DNA of 64,000 nucleotides from DAOUAT01 sp964551735 (lineage in GTDB: Bacteria; Chloroflexota; Anaerolineae; CG2-30-64-16): NCBI GenBank assembly GCA_964551735.1, contig CAZKEF010000001.1:248001-312000 (forward strand), read 5' to 3'. Of this stretch, positions 33,771 to 42,525 are shown one piece after another. The stretch's first letter is position 1. Each line of letters begins with the position of its first letter. The notes beneath the pieces were generated by a model that made no database searches, had not been told where the DNA came from, and worked only from the letters and a program-made list of their open reading frames with translations. A program made the translations under genes and the position numbers.

Positions 33771-35057
33771 TTACCGCGCGGTGGCGGCCTTTCGCCGCCG
33801 GCTGGCTGCGAACTCCGGCGCTTCCTTCACGGCCATGCCCAGCAGGCCGAACGACTTGCGGAACACCGATGCGCCGCTGCGCTGCAACGCCAGCACTTCC
33901 TGGCCCACGTCCGGGTAACCCTGGCCGGCCGGGTCGGGCTGCACCGTCTCCCAGTTGCGGAACAGCCGGCCCCAATCGCTGCGCAGCGCGGCCTGCACAC
34001 GCTTCGCGCCGATCAGCGGATACCAGATGGTGTCGTGATAGACCACAGAGGCGATGTAGGACCACGGCGCCAACACCGTCTTCAGCGACCACTCGATGGG
34101 TTTCTTCAGCGGGCCCCAGTAGATCTTGTGCTGCATCCGGGACGCGAAGGTCATCTTCTCGAACGGGCCGCGGAACCGCCAGCTCTCGGCGGCCGCGTCC
34201 AGGTCGCCCACCATCTCGATCTCCCGTGGGTCGCCGCAGCCCAGGCCCAGGTCGTGCGCCAGGCGGATGTACTTAATGGAGAGCGGATCCATGCCCATAA
34301 GCTTCGCCGCGACCGCGTCAATCGCCACCTGATCGGCGCTCGCCAGGATCACGTTCTTGGCATAGGGGATCATGCAGCGCGGGCCCGGCCCGTCGCCGGC
34401 GAACGTGCCGTCCATCACCGCGAACACGCCGCGATGGATCTTCTTCTGGATCATCAGCAGGTCCACCAGCGTCTCGTGGATCACCGGGTGGGTCCAGTGC
34501 CGCCGCTCGTTCAGCAGGCCGCCGAACGCGTTTTTCATCGCGCCGGTGGTGGTGGTGAAGATGTGGGTCTTCACCGTGGGCAGGTGGATGATGTTCTCGC
34601 CGATGAAGCGTCGGGGGATCATAAACCCGTCAGGGTAGACGTCGTTCAGCACCAGGAACTTGTTCGCCAGGTCACCCACCGCTTCGCGAATGGGGATCCA
34701 AGGTTCGTCACCCTCGTACAGGTGCACGTTGCGCAGGCCGTGCGCCTCCACCACGTTGACCTGCTTGTTCTCCCGCTCGCCCAGGTGCGCGTCGATCACC
34801 ACGGTGCGATTGTGGCACGCGTGGATCAGCGCCGGGTCGTAACCGTCGGCCTTCATGGCCCGGATCACCCCTTCAAGCTGCCAGGGGGTGGTGGAACTGC
34901 CGGGGTAGAAAAAGTGCCACGAGATGTTCACCTTCAGCGCGGTGTCCGCGTCCTTTGCAACCACGTCCTGGTAACCCGCCAGGTTCAGCAGCCGGTGATA
35001 GTCGGCCAACACGGTGCGGGGGGATGTGCGTAGAATCGCGACTTTACTCTTGCTCAC
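33771..35057 (-). CDS. DUF362 family protein
   Basis: A 428-residue protein with the DUF362 core: 'ALKVNISWHFFYPGSSTTPWQLEGVIRAMK', 'HLPTVKTHIFTTTTGAMKNAFGGLLNERRH', 'FAVMDGTFAGDGPGPRCMIPYAKNVILASADQVAIDAVAAKLMGMDPLSIKYIRLAHDLGLGCGDPREI'. DUF362 proteins often also carry a C-terminal 2x[4Fe-4S] domain; this one does not, ending instead with a basic Arg-rich tail. The function is unknown. The gene precedes (in its own direction) a DUF302 gene by 154 bases and follows the two tRNAs. Confidence 0.82.
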   Translation of the reverse strand: MSKSKVAILRTSPRTVLADYHRLLNLAGYQDVVAKDADTALKVNISWHFFYPGSSTTPWQLEGVIRAMKADGYDPALIHACHNRTVVIDAHLGERENKQVNVVEAHGLRNVHLYEGDEPWIPIREAVGDLANKFLVLNDVYPDGFMIPRRFIGENIIHLPTVKTHIFTTTTGAMKNAFGGLLNERRHWTHPVIHETLVDLLMIQKKIHRGVFAVMDGTFAGDGPGPRCMIPYAKNVILASADQVAIDAVAAKLMGMDPLSIKYIRLAHDLGLGCGDPREIEMVGDLDAAAESWRFRGPFEKMTFASRMQHKIYWGPLKKPIEWSLKTVLAPWSYIASVVYHDTIWYPLIGAKRVQAALRSDWGRLFRNWETVQPDPAGQGYPDVGQEVLALQRSGASVFRKSFGLLGMAVKEAPEFAASRRRKAATAR

Positions 35058-35115
35058 TGGATATCACTCCTTCAACAAGAAGCCTGCCAGGTCACAACCT
35101 GACAGGCCTCGTGCA

Positions 35116-35188
35116 TGGGCCCCCCGGGATTCGAACCCAGGACCAACCGGTTATGAGCCGGCCGCTCTAACCGCTGAGCTAGGGGCCC
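35116..35188 (-). tRNA. tRNA with CAU anticodon (elongator Met or lysidine-type Ile2)
   Basis: A 73-base cloverleaf: 7-bp acceptor GGGCCCC/GGGGCCC, D-arm TAGCTCAGCGGTTAGAGC, anticodon loop CTCATAA, T-arm with GGTTCGAATCC. CCA is not encoded. The CAU anticodon cannot by itself separate Met from Ile2. Confidence 0.9.
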
Positions 35189-35195
35189 ATACCAG

Positions 35196-35267
35196 AGCGG
35201 GCGACGGGATTCGGACCCGCGACATCCTGCTTGGAAGGCAGGCGCTCTACCGCTGAGCTACACCCGC
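35196..35267 (-). tRNA. tRNA-Gly (UCC)
   Basis: A 72-base cloverleaf: acceptor GCGGGTG/CGCCCGC with one G-U pair, D-arm TAGCTCAGCGGTAGAGC, anticodon loop CTTCCAA (UCC), T-arm GGTCCGAATCC. CCA is not encoded. It lies 7 bases upstream of the CAU tRNA, probably one transcript. Confidence 0.93.
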
Positions 35268-35346
35268 ATGACCCACTAAGTCTACCCCCACACCCCCTCC
35301 TTGTCAAACAAATGCGATGGCGCGTTACAGCCGTCGTGCGTAGAGA

Positions 35347-35355
35347 TGCTATAAT
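35347..35355 (+). promoter_or_regulatory. Extended -10 promoter of the AfsR-like regulator
   Basis: TGCTATAAT is an extended -10 (TGn followed by a perfect TATAAT at 35350-35355). A weak TTACAG lies 19 bases upstream. Transcription would start about 20 bases before the ATG at 35381, giving a very short leader. Confidence 0.55.
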
Positions 35356-35380
35356 CTAGGCTGCTTGATGTGGAGGCGCC

Positions 35381-38362
35381 ATGACTGCAACTTCACCCGA
35401 ATCTATCCCAGGTGCGCCGGCTCGCCTCTTCCTGCTTGGCGCCTTCCGCCTGGAGATCGCCGGCCAACCGGTCGCCCTGCCCACCCGCAAGGCCGAGGCG
35501 CTGCTGGCCTACCTGGCGCTCCACGGGGAACCGGCCGGCCACAGCAGGGAGCGGCTGGCCGCGCTGTTCTGGGGCGACTCGACCGACGCCGACGCGCGGC
35601 GCTCGCTGCGGGTGGCGTTGACCGGCCTGCGCAAGGCGTTGGGCGGCGATCCGTTCACCGGCGACCGCGATACCATCGGGCTCGACCCGGCCTACCCACT
35701 GTGGACGGACGCGCTGGCCCTGGAGGATCTGGCGCGCCGGTTCCTGGCCGACACGAGCGATGACCTGGCTGCAGACTGCGCGGCGCTCTATCGCGGGGAC
35801 CTGCTGGCGGACTTCTATGACGACTGGCTGAGCCTGCTCCGTGACCGGCTGCGCGCCCGCTATCAGCAGGTGCTGCGGGCGCTGGCCGAACGCCGGCGAG
35901 AGCGGGGCGACTACGCGGCCGCGGCCGAAGCGGCCAACCGCCTGCTGGCCCTCGACCCCGCCGATGAGGCCGCGCACCAGCAGCTCATGTTTTGCTACCT
36001 GGCCCAGGGCAACCGGCCGGCCGCGCTGCAGCAGTATGAGGCGTGCGCCCTGGCCCTGCGCGACGAGCTGGCCGTGCCCCCCTCATCTGAGACCGAAGCC
36101 CTGCTGAGTTGGATTCGCGACGCGGCTCCCGCGCGATCGCCGGCTGCACGCCGCGGCAACGTGCCGCTGCCGCTGACCGACCTGATCGGCCGCGTAGATG
36201 CCCTGGCCGAGGTCGAGCGGCTGTTGGCGCCCCAGGGACGAACGCGGCTGCTCACGCTCACCGGGCCGGGCGGCAACGGCAAAACACGACTGGCGCAAGA
36301 GACCGGCCACGCGTTAGCTGATCATTACCACGACGGCGCCTGGTGGGTTGATCTGGTGCCATTGACCGACGGCGCGCAGATCGCGGCGGCTGTGACCCGA
36401 GCTTTGGGGCTGTCCGAAACACCTGGACAGCCGGCCGGGGAGTCGCTGATTGGGCATCTGGCTGACCGGCAGGCGCTGCTGATCCTGGACAACTGCGAGC
36501 ACGTGATCGCGGCGGCAGCGGCGTTGGTGGCTCACCTGCTGAGCCATTGCCGCGCGCTGCGAGTGCTTGCCACCAGCCGCGAGGTATTGGGCGTGCCGGG
36601 CGAGCAAACCTATCGCGTTGCACCGCTCCCGGCGCCCCTCAGAGATCGGGAGCTATCACCCGACACGCTGGCGGAGAACCCGGCGATCGCCCTCTTCATC
36701 GAACGCGCGGCCTCGCACCTGCCCGGCTTCCGCCTCACCGCCGAAAACGGGCCGGCCATCGCCCACATCTGCCGCCGGCTGGATGGCATCCCGCTGGCTA
36801 TCGAACTGGCCGCCGCGCGCGTCAACGCTCTCACCGTCGGGCAGATCGCCGAGCGGCTGGATGACCGTTTCCGGCTGCTGCGCGGCGGCGCGCGCACTGC
36901 CCGGCCGCAGCAACGCACCCTCCAGGCCCTCTTCGATTGGAGCTACGACCTGCTGACCCCGGATGAGCAGGCGCTGTTCCGCCGCCTGGCCGTTTTTGCC
37001 GACGGCTGGACCTTGGACGCGGCCGAGGCGGCGTGGGGCGACACGGGCGACCGCAAGGGTCGCCCCTACGAGGTGGCGGATCTGTTGGCGCGGCTGGCCG
37101 ACAAATCGCTGATCATCGTCAGCGAGACGCCGGACGGCGCACGGTACGGGTTTCTGGAGACGATCCTGGCCTACGCCCGGCATCGGCTGGCGGACCCTCT
37201 CGAGGCCGCGGCCGCCGCGGGCTCGCACCTGTCCCATTTCCTCGCCCTGGCCGAACGCGCCGAGCCGGAACTGCGCGGGCCAGGGATGTTCGACTGGCTG
37301 GCGCGGTTGGAACGGGAACATGACAACTTGCAAACTGCCCTGGGATGGGCCCTCGGCCCCCGGGCCGACGCATCCCGCCGCCTGGCCGGGCTCCGCCTGG
37401 CGGCCGCGCTGGAGACGTACTGGCACACGCGCGGCCACGCCCGGGAAGGACGGCATTGGCTTGAAACCGCCCTGCTGACCGCGCCAGTCGATACGCCCAC
37501 AAGCCTGTTGGCCAAGGCGCACGCGGCTGCCGGCACCATGGCCTGGCTGCTGGGTGATTTCGATGCGGCGGTCGCGCATCATCAAGCCGCGCTGGCCGAC
37601 TACCGCAGCATCGGCGATAGCCGCGGGGCCGCCTGGGCGCTGGGCAACTTGGCCGTCTGCACGAACGAACAAGGCGAACACCTGGCCGCGCTGCCGCGCT
37701 ACGCTGAGGCGGCCGAGCTGGCCAGGAGAGCCGGCGCAACCTGGGAACAGGCACTGATCCTCAACAACCAGAGCGCTGCGCTCATTGACCTGGGCCGCGC
37801 TGACGAAGCGATCCCCCTGCTCGAAACCTCGGCCAGCCTGCTCAGGGGCACCGGCGATGAATGGGCGGCCAGCCATCCGACCCTCAACCTGGCCGAGATC
37901 GCCGTTCAGCGCGGCGAATACGACCGGGCCGGCCGGCTGCTGGATGACATGGCCGCGCTGGCCGAACGCCTGGGCATCGAGAACCTGATGGCCGCCGTAC
38001 ACCTGCGCCGCGGGAGCCTCTATCTGGGCCGGGGTCAGCCGGCCGCGGCCGCCAACGCGTATCGAGCCAGCCTGCGCCGCCACATCGAGTCGGCGGATCG
38101 GGTCGAGACCATCCGCGCGCTGGAGGGCCTGGCGTTAGCGCTGGCCGAGCTAGGGATCGGCGATCGGTCCGCACGCCTGCTGGCCGCGGCTGAAGCACAA
38201 CGGGCCGCCCTGGGTGCAGCGCGCCAGCCCACGGAAGCAGCAGCCATTGAACGCGGCCATGCGCGGCTGCGGGCACGTTTCGCCGCCAGCATCCTGGCCG
38301 CGGCCGGCGAGGCAGGCCGCCGCCTGTCTTTGGAAAATGCCGCCGCGGAGGCGCTCATTTAG
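35381..38362 (+). CDS. AfsR/SARP-type regulator: BTAD, NB-ARC ATPase and TPR domains
   Basis: Residues 15-95 form the OmpR-like DNA-binding part ('RLFLLGAFRLEIAGQPVALPTRKAEALLAYLAL', 'RSLRVALTGLRKAL'), residues 100-250 the bacterial transcriptional activator domain ('DWLSLLRDRLRARYQQVLRALAERRRERGDY', 'QQYEACALALRDELAVPPS'). Then an NB-ARC/STAND ATPase: Walker A 'LTGPGGNGKTRL' near residue 296, Walker B 'ALLILDNCEHV' near 367, GLPLA-type 'GIPLAIELAAARV'. The last 350 residues are TPRs. Such proteins are large ATP-switched transcription activators. A repeat at 37045-37069 adds the peptide G-D-R-K-G-R-P-Y inside the winged-helix region. It could control the secreted hydrolase gene that follows 200 bases downstream. 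Confidence 0.9.
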   Translation: MTATSPESIPGAPARLFLLGAFRLEIAGQPVALPTRKAEALLAYLALHGEPAGHSRERLAALFWGDSTDADARRSLRVALTGLRKALGGDPFTGDRDTIGLDPAYPLWTDALALEDLARRFLADTSDDLAADCAALYRGDLLADFYDDWLSLLRDRLRARYQQVLRALAERRRERGDYAAAAEAANRLLALDPADEAAHQQLMFCYLAQGNRPAALQQYEACALALRDELAVPPSSETEALLSWIRDAAPARSPAARRGNVPLPLTDLIGRVDALAEVERLLAPQGRTRLLTLTGPGGNGKTRLAQETGHALADHYHDGAWWVDLVPLTDGAQIAAAVTRALGLSETPGQPAGESLIGHLADRQALLILDNCEHVIAAAAALVAHLLSHCRALRVLATSREVLGVPGEQTYRVAPLPAPLRDRELSPDTLAENPAIALFIERAASHLPGFRLTAENGPAIAHICRRLDGIPLAIELAAARVNALTVGQIAERLDDRFRLLRGGARTARPQQRTLQALFDWSYDLLTPDEQALFRRLAVFADGWTLDAAEAAWGDTGDRKGRPYEVADLLARLADKSLIIVSETPDGARYGFLETILAYARHRLADPLEAAAAAGSHLSHFLALAERAEPELRGPGMFDWLARLEREHDNLQTALGWALGPRADASRRLAGLRLAAALETYWHTRGHAREGRHWLETALLTAPVDTPTSLLAKAHAAAGTMAWLLGDFDAAVAHHQAALADYRSIGDSRGAAWALGNLAVCTNEQGEHLAALPRYAEAAELARRAGATWEQALILNNQSAALIDLGRADEAIPLLETSASLLRGTGDEWAASHPTLNLAEIAVQRGEYDRAGRLLDDMAALAERLGIENLMAAVHLRRGSLYLGRGQPAAAANAYRASLRRHIESADRVETIRALEGLALALAELGIGDRSARLLAAAEAQRAALGAARQPTEAAAIERGHARLRARFAASILAAAGEAGRRLSLENAAAEALI
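37045..37069. repeat. In-frame short palindrome in the AfsR-like gene
   Basis: GGGCGACC, GCAA, GGGTCGCCCC form inverted arms; the same GCGACCGCAAGGG unit occurs twice in the spacer at 47050-47095. Translated in frame as G-D-R-K-G-R-P-Y. Confidence 0.6.
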
Positions 38363-38396
38363 CCCTCAAATCACTCGACTGCAAACTCCACGCTCT

Positions 38397-38475
38397 CAGG
38401 CAGTCTGCGACTGCCGCCGCACCGCAGAAAGCGACAGCGTCAGGCCAACGACGCCGGTCGCAGACCGGCTGCGAA
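38397..38475. repeat. Short palindromic repeat (CGCCGGTCGCAGACCGGCTG)
   Basis: The 20-base core at 38452-38471 recurs in the opposite orientation at 56406-56425 in the dsr cluster. The rest of the 200-base spacer 38363-38562 holds no gene. Confidence 0.6.
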
Positions 38476-38562
38476 CTTTAACGCGTAACGCCTGTCAATT
38501 TAGCGTTGTTTTAGCGGTCGCGGTGTATGCTGCGCGCAAAATCAGCACAAGGAGCATACACC

Positions 38563-41500
38563 ATGACCTGGCGGATCTTTCTGAGCATCTTGTTAGCTCT
38601 GACCGGCCTGCTGCCGGTAGCACCACTCGCCCAGGCGCAAGCGGTTGCGCCGAGCGGTTTCCTCGTGAAAACGGCTGCGCGCGGCGAACCGCTGTGTCCG
38701 GGCGATACCATCGTCTACAAGTTGGAGTTGTTCGACACCTCGCCGGCATCCGTTCCAGCCTACTCCGCAGAGATCACCGACCCGTTGCCCCCCCAGGTCA
38801 CCTTTGTGGCGCACGACGGTCCACCCGGCGTCACCTATGACGCGCGCACCAACACAGTCAGCCTGACGATATCCGTCGATCCGGCCGGGGCCAGAGGCCT
38901 GAGGACGCCGGTCTCTATCACGGTCACGGTGAACAGTGCGTTGGCCGACGGCACAGAGATCATCAACCTGGCGACCGGCACGCTGGGCGGCGTGACCCCA
39001 GTCGGCGCGCAGGTCAAGAGCGTTGTGGCCTGCGACCCCACCTTCGAGCCGCCGCGCGATCCCAACGACTACCCGGCGCAGCCTGCCGATCCGGCCTTGG
39101 ACCCCGACTACGAAACGCCGCAGCAGCTCGCACCCGGCAGACTGCCCCTGGATGCGCAAGCCGCGGCGTCGCTGTTGACAGAGCCCGAGATCGGCGACGA
39201 CGATCCGCCCGGCTACTTCGACCATCAGATCTTCCTGCCCCTGATAGTGCGCGGAGGCGCCCCCACCGTCGCAGCGGCCGCAGCGGATGGGGCGAACGCA
39301 GCAACCTCCGCTGCCTCTTCGCCGCCCAGGGCCGGCGGCCCCTCGTGTGATTATGTCTATCCGTGGGTCTCGCGACACGGCATGAGCGAATCAGTCTACC
39401 AGGCCGACGCAACCCAACGAGACAACGCCGGCTATCGCCCTATCGCGGTCAGCGCCAACGGCTCAGGCAGCGATACCCGGTTCGCCGCCCTGTGGGTGAA
39501 AGATAACAAGTACGGCGAGAACTGGTCGCTGAAGCACGGCCTGACGGACGCCACCTACACCCAATGGATCAACACCTTCAAGCCCAGCGGCCTGGTCCCG
39601 CTGGCCGTGGACCTCTACGGCACGACCGCCGACCCGCGCTACGTTGCGATCTGGGGCCAGGAGAGCAGCCCCACCGTCGAGATCCACGGCGTGAACCAAG
39701 CCGCGATGCAGACCGAGATTGACAAACGCGCGTCCGAAGGCTATCGGCCCGTATGGGTTTCCGGCCTGGGCAACCCGGCCAACAACAACCCCATCTTCGC
39801 CGGCATCTGGGCCAAAGACGCGCTGACCGGCACCATGCGCATCGGCCTGACGGCTGCTGACATCAGCTGGAACGGCATCGCGCGCACTATGACGGACCGG
39901 GGCTTCCGCATGGCACATCTCAGCGGCTACCAGGTGCTGGACAACGGCGCCGTGGCAACGCGCTATGCGGCCGTCTGGGTCAAGGGCGGGCCGTGCGATG
40001 CGGCCCGCTGGGAGGCCTACCGCGACACCACCTCCACCCAGTACCAGATCAAGGCCAGCGCGCAACGGGCGATCAGCAGCGTTAAGACAGTGGCAGCCGC
40101 CAGCATCACCCTCAACGCCGCCGACATCGGCGCCTTCCGCATCGCCCGCGTGGCGCTGATGCACAACTTCGCCACCCCGCCCCTGCCTGAGCTGTCGGTC
40201 ATCAACGAAGCGACGCCGGGGCTGTTCAGGAACGGCGACATCCTGGTGTTGCAGATGGCGCCGGGGTACGAGTTATACGTACAGGAGCGGAGCAACGGCA
40301 ACATCAAGCTGCGCTCGTGGAACCCATCCGACCCCACTGTCGCGGGCCAGTTCTTCTGGCTGCGCAGCCACCAGTATCGCCTGGTGCTGCAATACAACAG
40401 CAGCAGCGGCCGCTGGGTCGAGCTGCAGCGCAACAACATCTCGCCGGACTACTACTACCCGGTCAGCATTGACGAATACGGCCCGACCAACGGCCGCCTG
40501 TACAACTCCGTCTGGCGCGCGGGCCCCGCGGATCGCGCCTGGCGCGTGACCGGCATCCCGGTCGGCTCCGACCCGCTGGCCCCGTTCGACAGCGCGCTGC
40601 AGAGCTACATGCAGCGGCGCAACGTGCCCGGCGCGGCGCTGGCGGTCACGGTCAACGGCCGGCTGGTGCTGGCGCGCGGCTACTCGTGGGAAAACGGCGC
40701 CCTGCCCGCGATCCAGCCCGACGCGGCTTTCCGCCTGGCGTCCGTCTCCAAGCCGCTCACTGCCATCGGCATCATGCGCTTGGCGCAAAACGGCCAGCTC
40801 AACCTGGACGCCAAAATCAAGGATATTCCGGGTTTCGACGCGTGGCTCAAGTCCAACACCTGGGCCGACCCCCAGATCAAGAACGTTACCGTGCGCCAGT
40901 TGCTGCACCACACCGGCGGTTGGGATCGCGACATCACCGCGGACCCGATGCTGAATGACTTTGCGGTCTGTACGTTCCAGGACCCGGACGCCCTGCCCAC
41001 CACCCAGGAGAGCATCGCCGCCTACGCGCGCGCGCTGCCGTTCGATCACACGGTCGGTTTTGCCCACGCCTATTCCAACTTCGGCTACCTGTTGCTGGGC
41101 CGCATCATCGAGACGGTGAGCGGGAAGAATTACGACACCTTCATGCGGGACAACGTGCTCACTCCGGTCAACGCGCAGGGTGCGTTCCTGGGTTCAAACT
41201 TCGCCGGCGGCGCCAAGGAGGTGCAGTACTTCACGCCCATCAACACCACCGGCGCGTCGCGCCTGGGCTGGACCGGCTTCAACCAGCCCGGCCGCCAGCT
41301 CTGCAACTGGCAGCACGCCGAACTGACCCCCAGCTCCTACGGCGGCTACAACATTGACCCGATGGCCGCGCATGGCGGCTGGGCTTCGTCCGCCATTGAT
41401 CTGGCGCGCGTGATGGTGGGCGTGGACGACGGCACGCTGGTCAACGCGACCTCGCGGGCGGCCATGTGGTCGCGGCCCGATGGCCGCGCGCGGCGGGTGG

Positions 41501-42420
41501 CCGTGTACGACAGCGGCGCCATCCAATACCTGGATCGCACCCTCCATGCCCGCAAGGGACAGCCCGGGATGACTTTCACCGGCATCAAGAAGATCGGCGA
41601 CTTCATCGCCATCGGCAACGGCCTGGAGCGCTTCGGCAGCATCGAGTTCAAGTTCAGCGGCTTCGGCGCCGGCCACGACCTGCGGCTGATCTACCTCACC
41701 AAGGGCGGCGCCTGGCGCCAGCTCACCGCGGACGCCGATGGCTTGGCCGACGGCACCAACGGCTTCACCCAGGATGGCTCCATCACCTTCACGCCGCCCC
41801 TGGACTGGGAACCGTTCGTCTTCAGCGTGGCCGACTCGCAGCCGAAATTCTACATCTGGCTCTACAGCACCTCGACGCCGACCACACCCGCGGTGATTGA
41901 CACCGCGCACCCCAGCGGCGAAACCGGCTACGCCCTGGGCTGGGGCACGCAGGAGGCCACCGCCACGCTGGCCTACAGCAACGGCAACGGCTTCCTCACG
42001 CCCGGCAACACCATCATCGGTGAGACCAGCAAAGCGACGGCCGTGATCCAGCAGGTCATCCCGTCGGCCTCCGGGCCTTCAGCGGGCACACTGGTCATCA
42101 ACACCCTGCGCGGCGGGCCATTCCGGGCCAACGAGAAGCTGCTGGTGGGGGTCAACACAGCGGGCAAGGCGCTGAGCCGTGAATGGGCGCAGAACGCCGC
42201 GGCCGGACACAACGGCCTGCTCTGGGGCACGCGCGCCTTCATCCAGCACCGGACCGACGGCGTGAACTGGGCTGTAGTGTTCAACCAGGAGAACGCCTAC
42301 GACCCGTACTGGTATCTGCCGAACGACGCGGCCATCGTCGGCGCCCTGGAGACGTTGGCCAACGACTTCACGACCAACGGCAAGTGGCCCACCATCAACC
42401 TGTTCGGGTTGTACGACTGA
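38563..42420 (+). CDS. Secreted serine hydrolase (class-C beta-lactamase fold) with BTRD1 repeats and nested insertions
   Basis: A Sec signal peptide ends at 'PLAQAQA'. Residues about 30-150 form a DUF11-like beta domain. Residues about 260-475 are four tandem repeats of the BTRD1 type ('YRPIAVSANGSGSDTRFAALWVKD', 'LVPLAVDLYGTTADPRYVAIWGQE', 'YRPVWVSGLG'), the module found next to the catalytic domain of fungal polyglycine hydrolases. The class-C beta-lactamase/serine-hydrolase domain starts near 680, with SVSK (Ser727, Lys730), YSN at 837-839 and 'AGHNGLLWG' (His1216). Between the YSN and HNG motifs about 250 extra residues form two inserted beta-rich modules. Probably an exported peptidase or esterase. 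The ATG at 38563 has AAGGAG 8 bases upstream. Confidence 0.85.
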   Translation: MTWRIFLSILLALTGLLPVAPLAQAQAVAPSGFLVKTAARGEPLCPGDTIVYKLELFDTSPASVPAYSAEITDPLPPQVTFVAHDGPPGVTYDARTNTVSLTISVDPAGARGLRTPVSITVTVNSALADGTEIINLATGTLGGVTPVGAQVKSVVACDPTFEPPRDPNDYPAQPADPALDPDYETPQQLAPGRLPLDAQAAASLLTEPEIGDDDPPGYFDHQIFLPLIVRGGAPTVAAAAADGANAATSAASSPPRAGGPSCDYVYPWVSRHGMSESVYQADATQRDNAGYRPIAVSANGSGSDTRFAALWVKDNKYGENWSLKHGLTDATYTQWINTFKPSGLVPLAVDLYGTTADPRYVAIWGQESSPTVEIHGVNQAAMQTEIDKRASEGYRPVWVSGLGNPANNNPIFAGIWAKDALTGTMRIGLTAADISWNGIARTMTDRGFRMAHLSGYQVLDNGAVATRYAAVWVKGGPCDAARWEAYRDTTSTQYQIKASAQRAISSVKTVAAASITLNAADIGAFRIARVALMHNFATPPLPELSVINEATPGLFRNGDILVLQMAPGYELYVQERSNGNIKLRSWNPSDPTVAGQFFWLRSHQYRLVLQYNSSSGRWVELQRNNISPDYYYPVSIDEYGPTNGRLYNSVWRAGPADRAWRVTGIPVGSDPLAPFDSALQSYMQRRNVPGAALAVTVNGRLVLARGYSWENGALPAIQPDAAFRLASVSKPLTAIGIMRLAQNGQLNLDAKIKDIPGFDAWLKSNTWADPQIKNVTVRQLLHHTGGWDRDITADPMLNDFAVCTFQDPDALPTTQESIAAYARALPFDHTVGFAHAYSNFGYLLLGRIIETVSGKNYDTFMRDNVLTPVNAQGAFLGSNFAGGAKEVQYFTPINTTGASRLGWTGFNQPGRQLCNWQHAELTPSSYGGYNIDPMAAHGGWASSAIDLARVMVGVDDGTLVNATSRAAMWSRPDGRARRVAVYDSGAIQYLDRTLHARKGQPGMTFTGIKKIGDFIAIGNGLERFGSIEFKFSGFGAGHDLRLIYLTKGGAWRQLTADADGLADGTNGFTQDGSITFTPPLDWEPFVFSVADSQPKFYIWLYSTSTPTTPAVIDTAHPSGETGYALGWGTQEATATLAYSNGNGFLTPGNTIIGETSKATAVIQQVIPSASGPSAGTLVINTLRGGPFRANEKLLVGVNTAGKALSREWAQNAAAGHNGLLWGTRAFIQHRTDGVNWAVVFNQENAYDPYWYLPNDAAIVGALETLANDFTTNGKWPTINLFGLYD

Positions 42421-42428
42421 GATAGCTG

Positions 42429-42454
42429 GCGTCGGGCGCCCGGGCGCCCGACGC
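42429..42454. terminator. Very GC-rich hairpin between convergent genes
   Basis: GCGTCGGGCGCC and GGCGCCCGACGC pair perfectly with a 2-base loop. It lies after the hydrolase stop and beyond the hemA stop, so it may end both transcripts. No U-run follows. Confidence 0.65.
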
Positions 42455-42525
42455 TGCAGCATGGCGAGTATTGACAACCTGGGGGCTTTCCGTTACTGCC
42501 GGCCGGATCCATGCGCGTGGGACTG

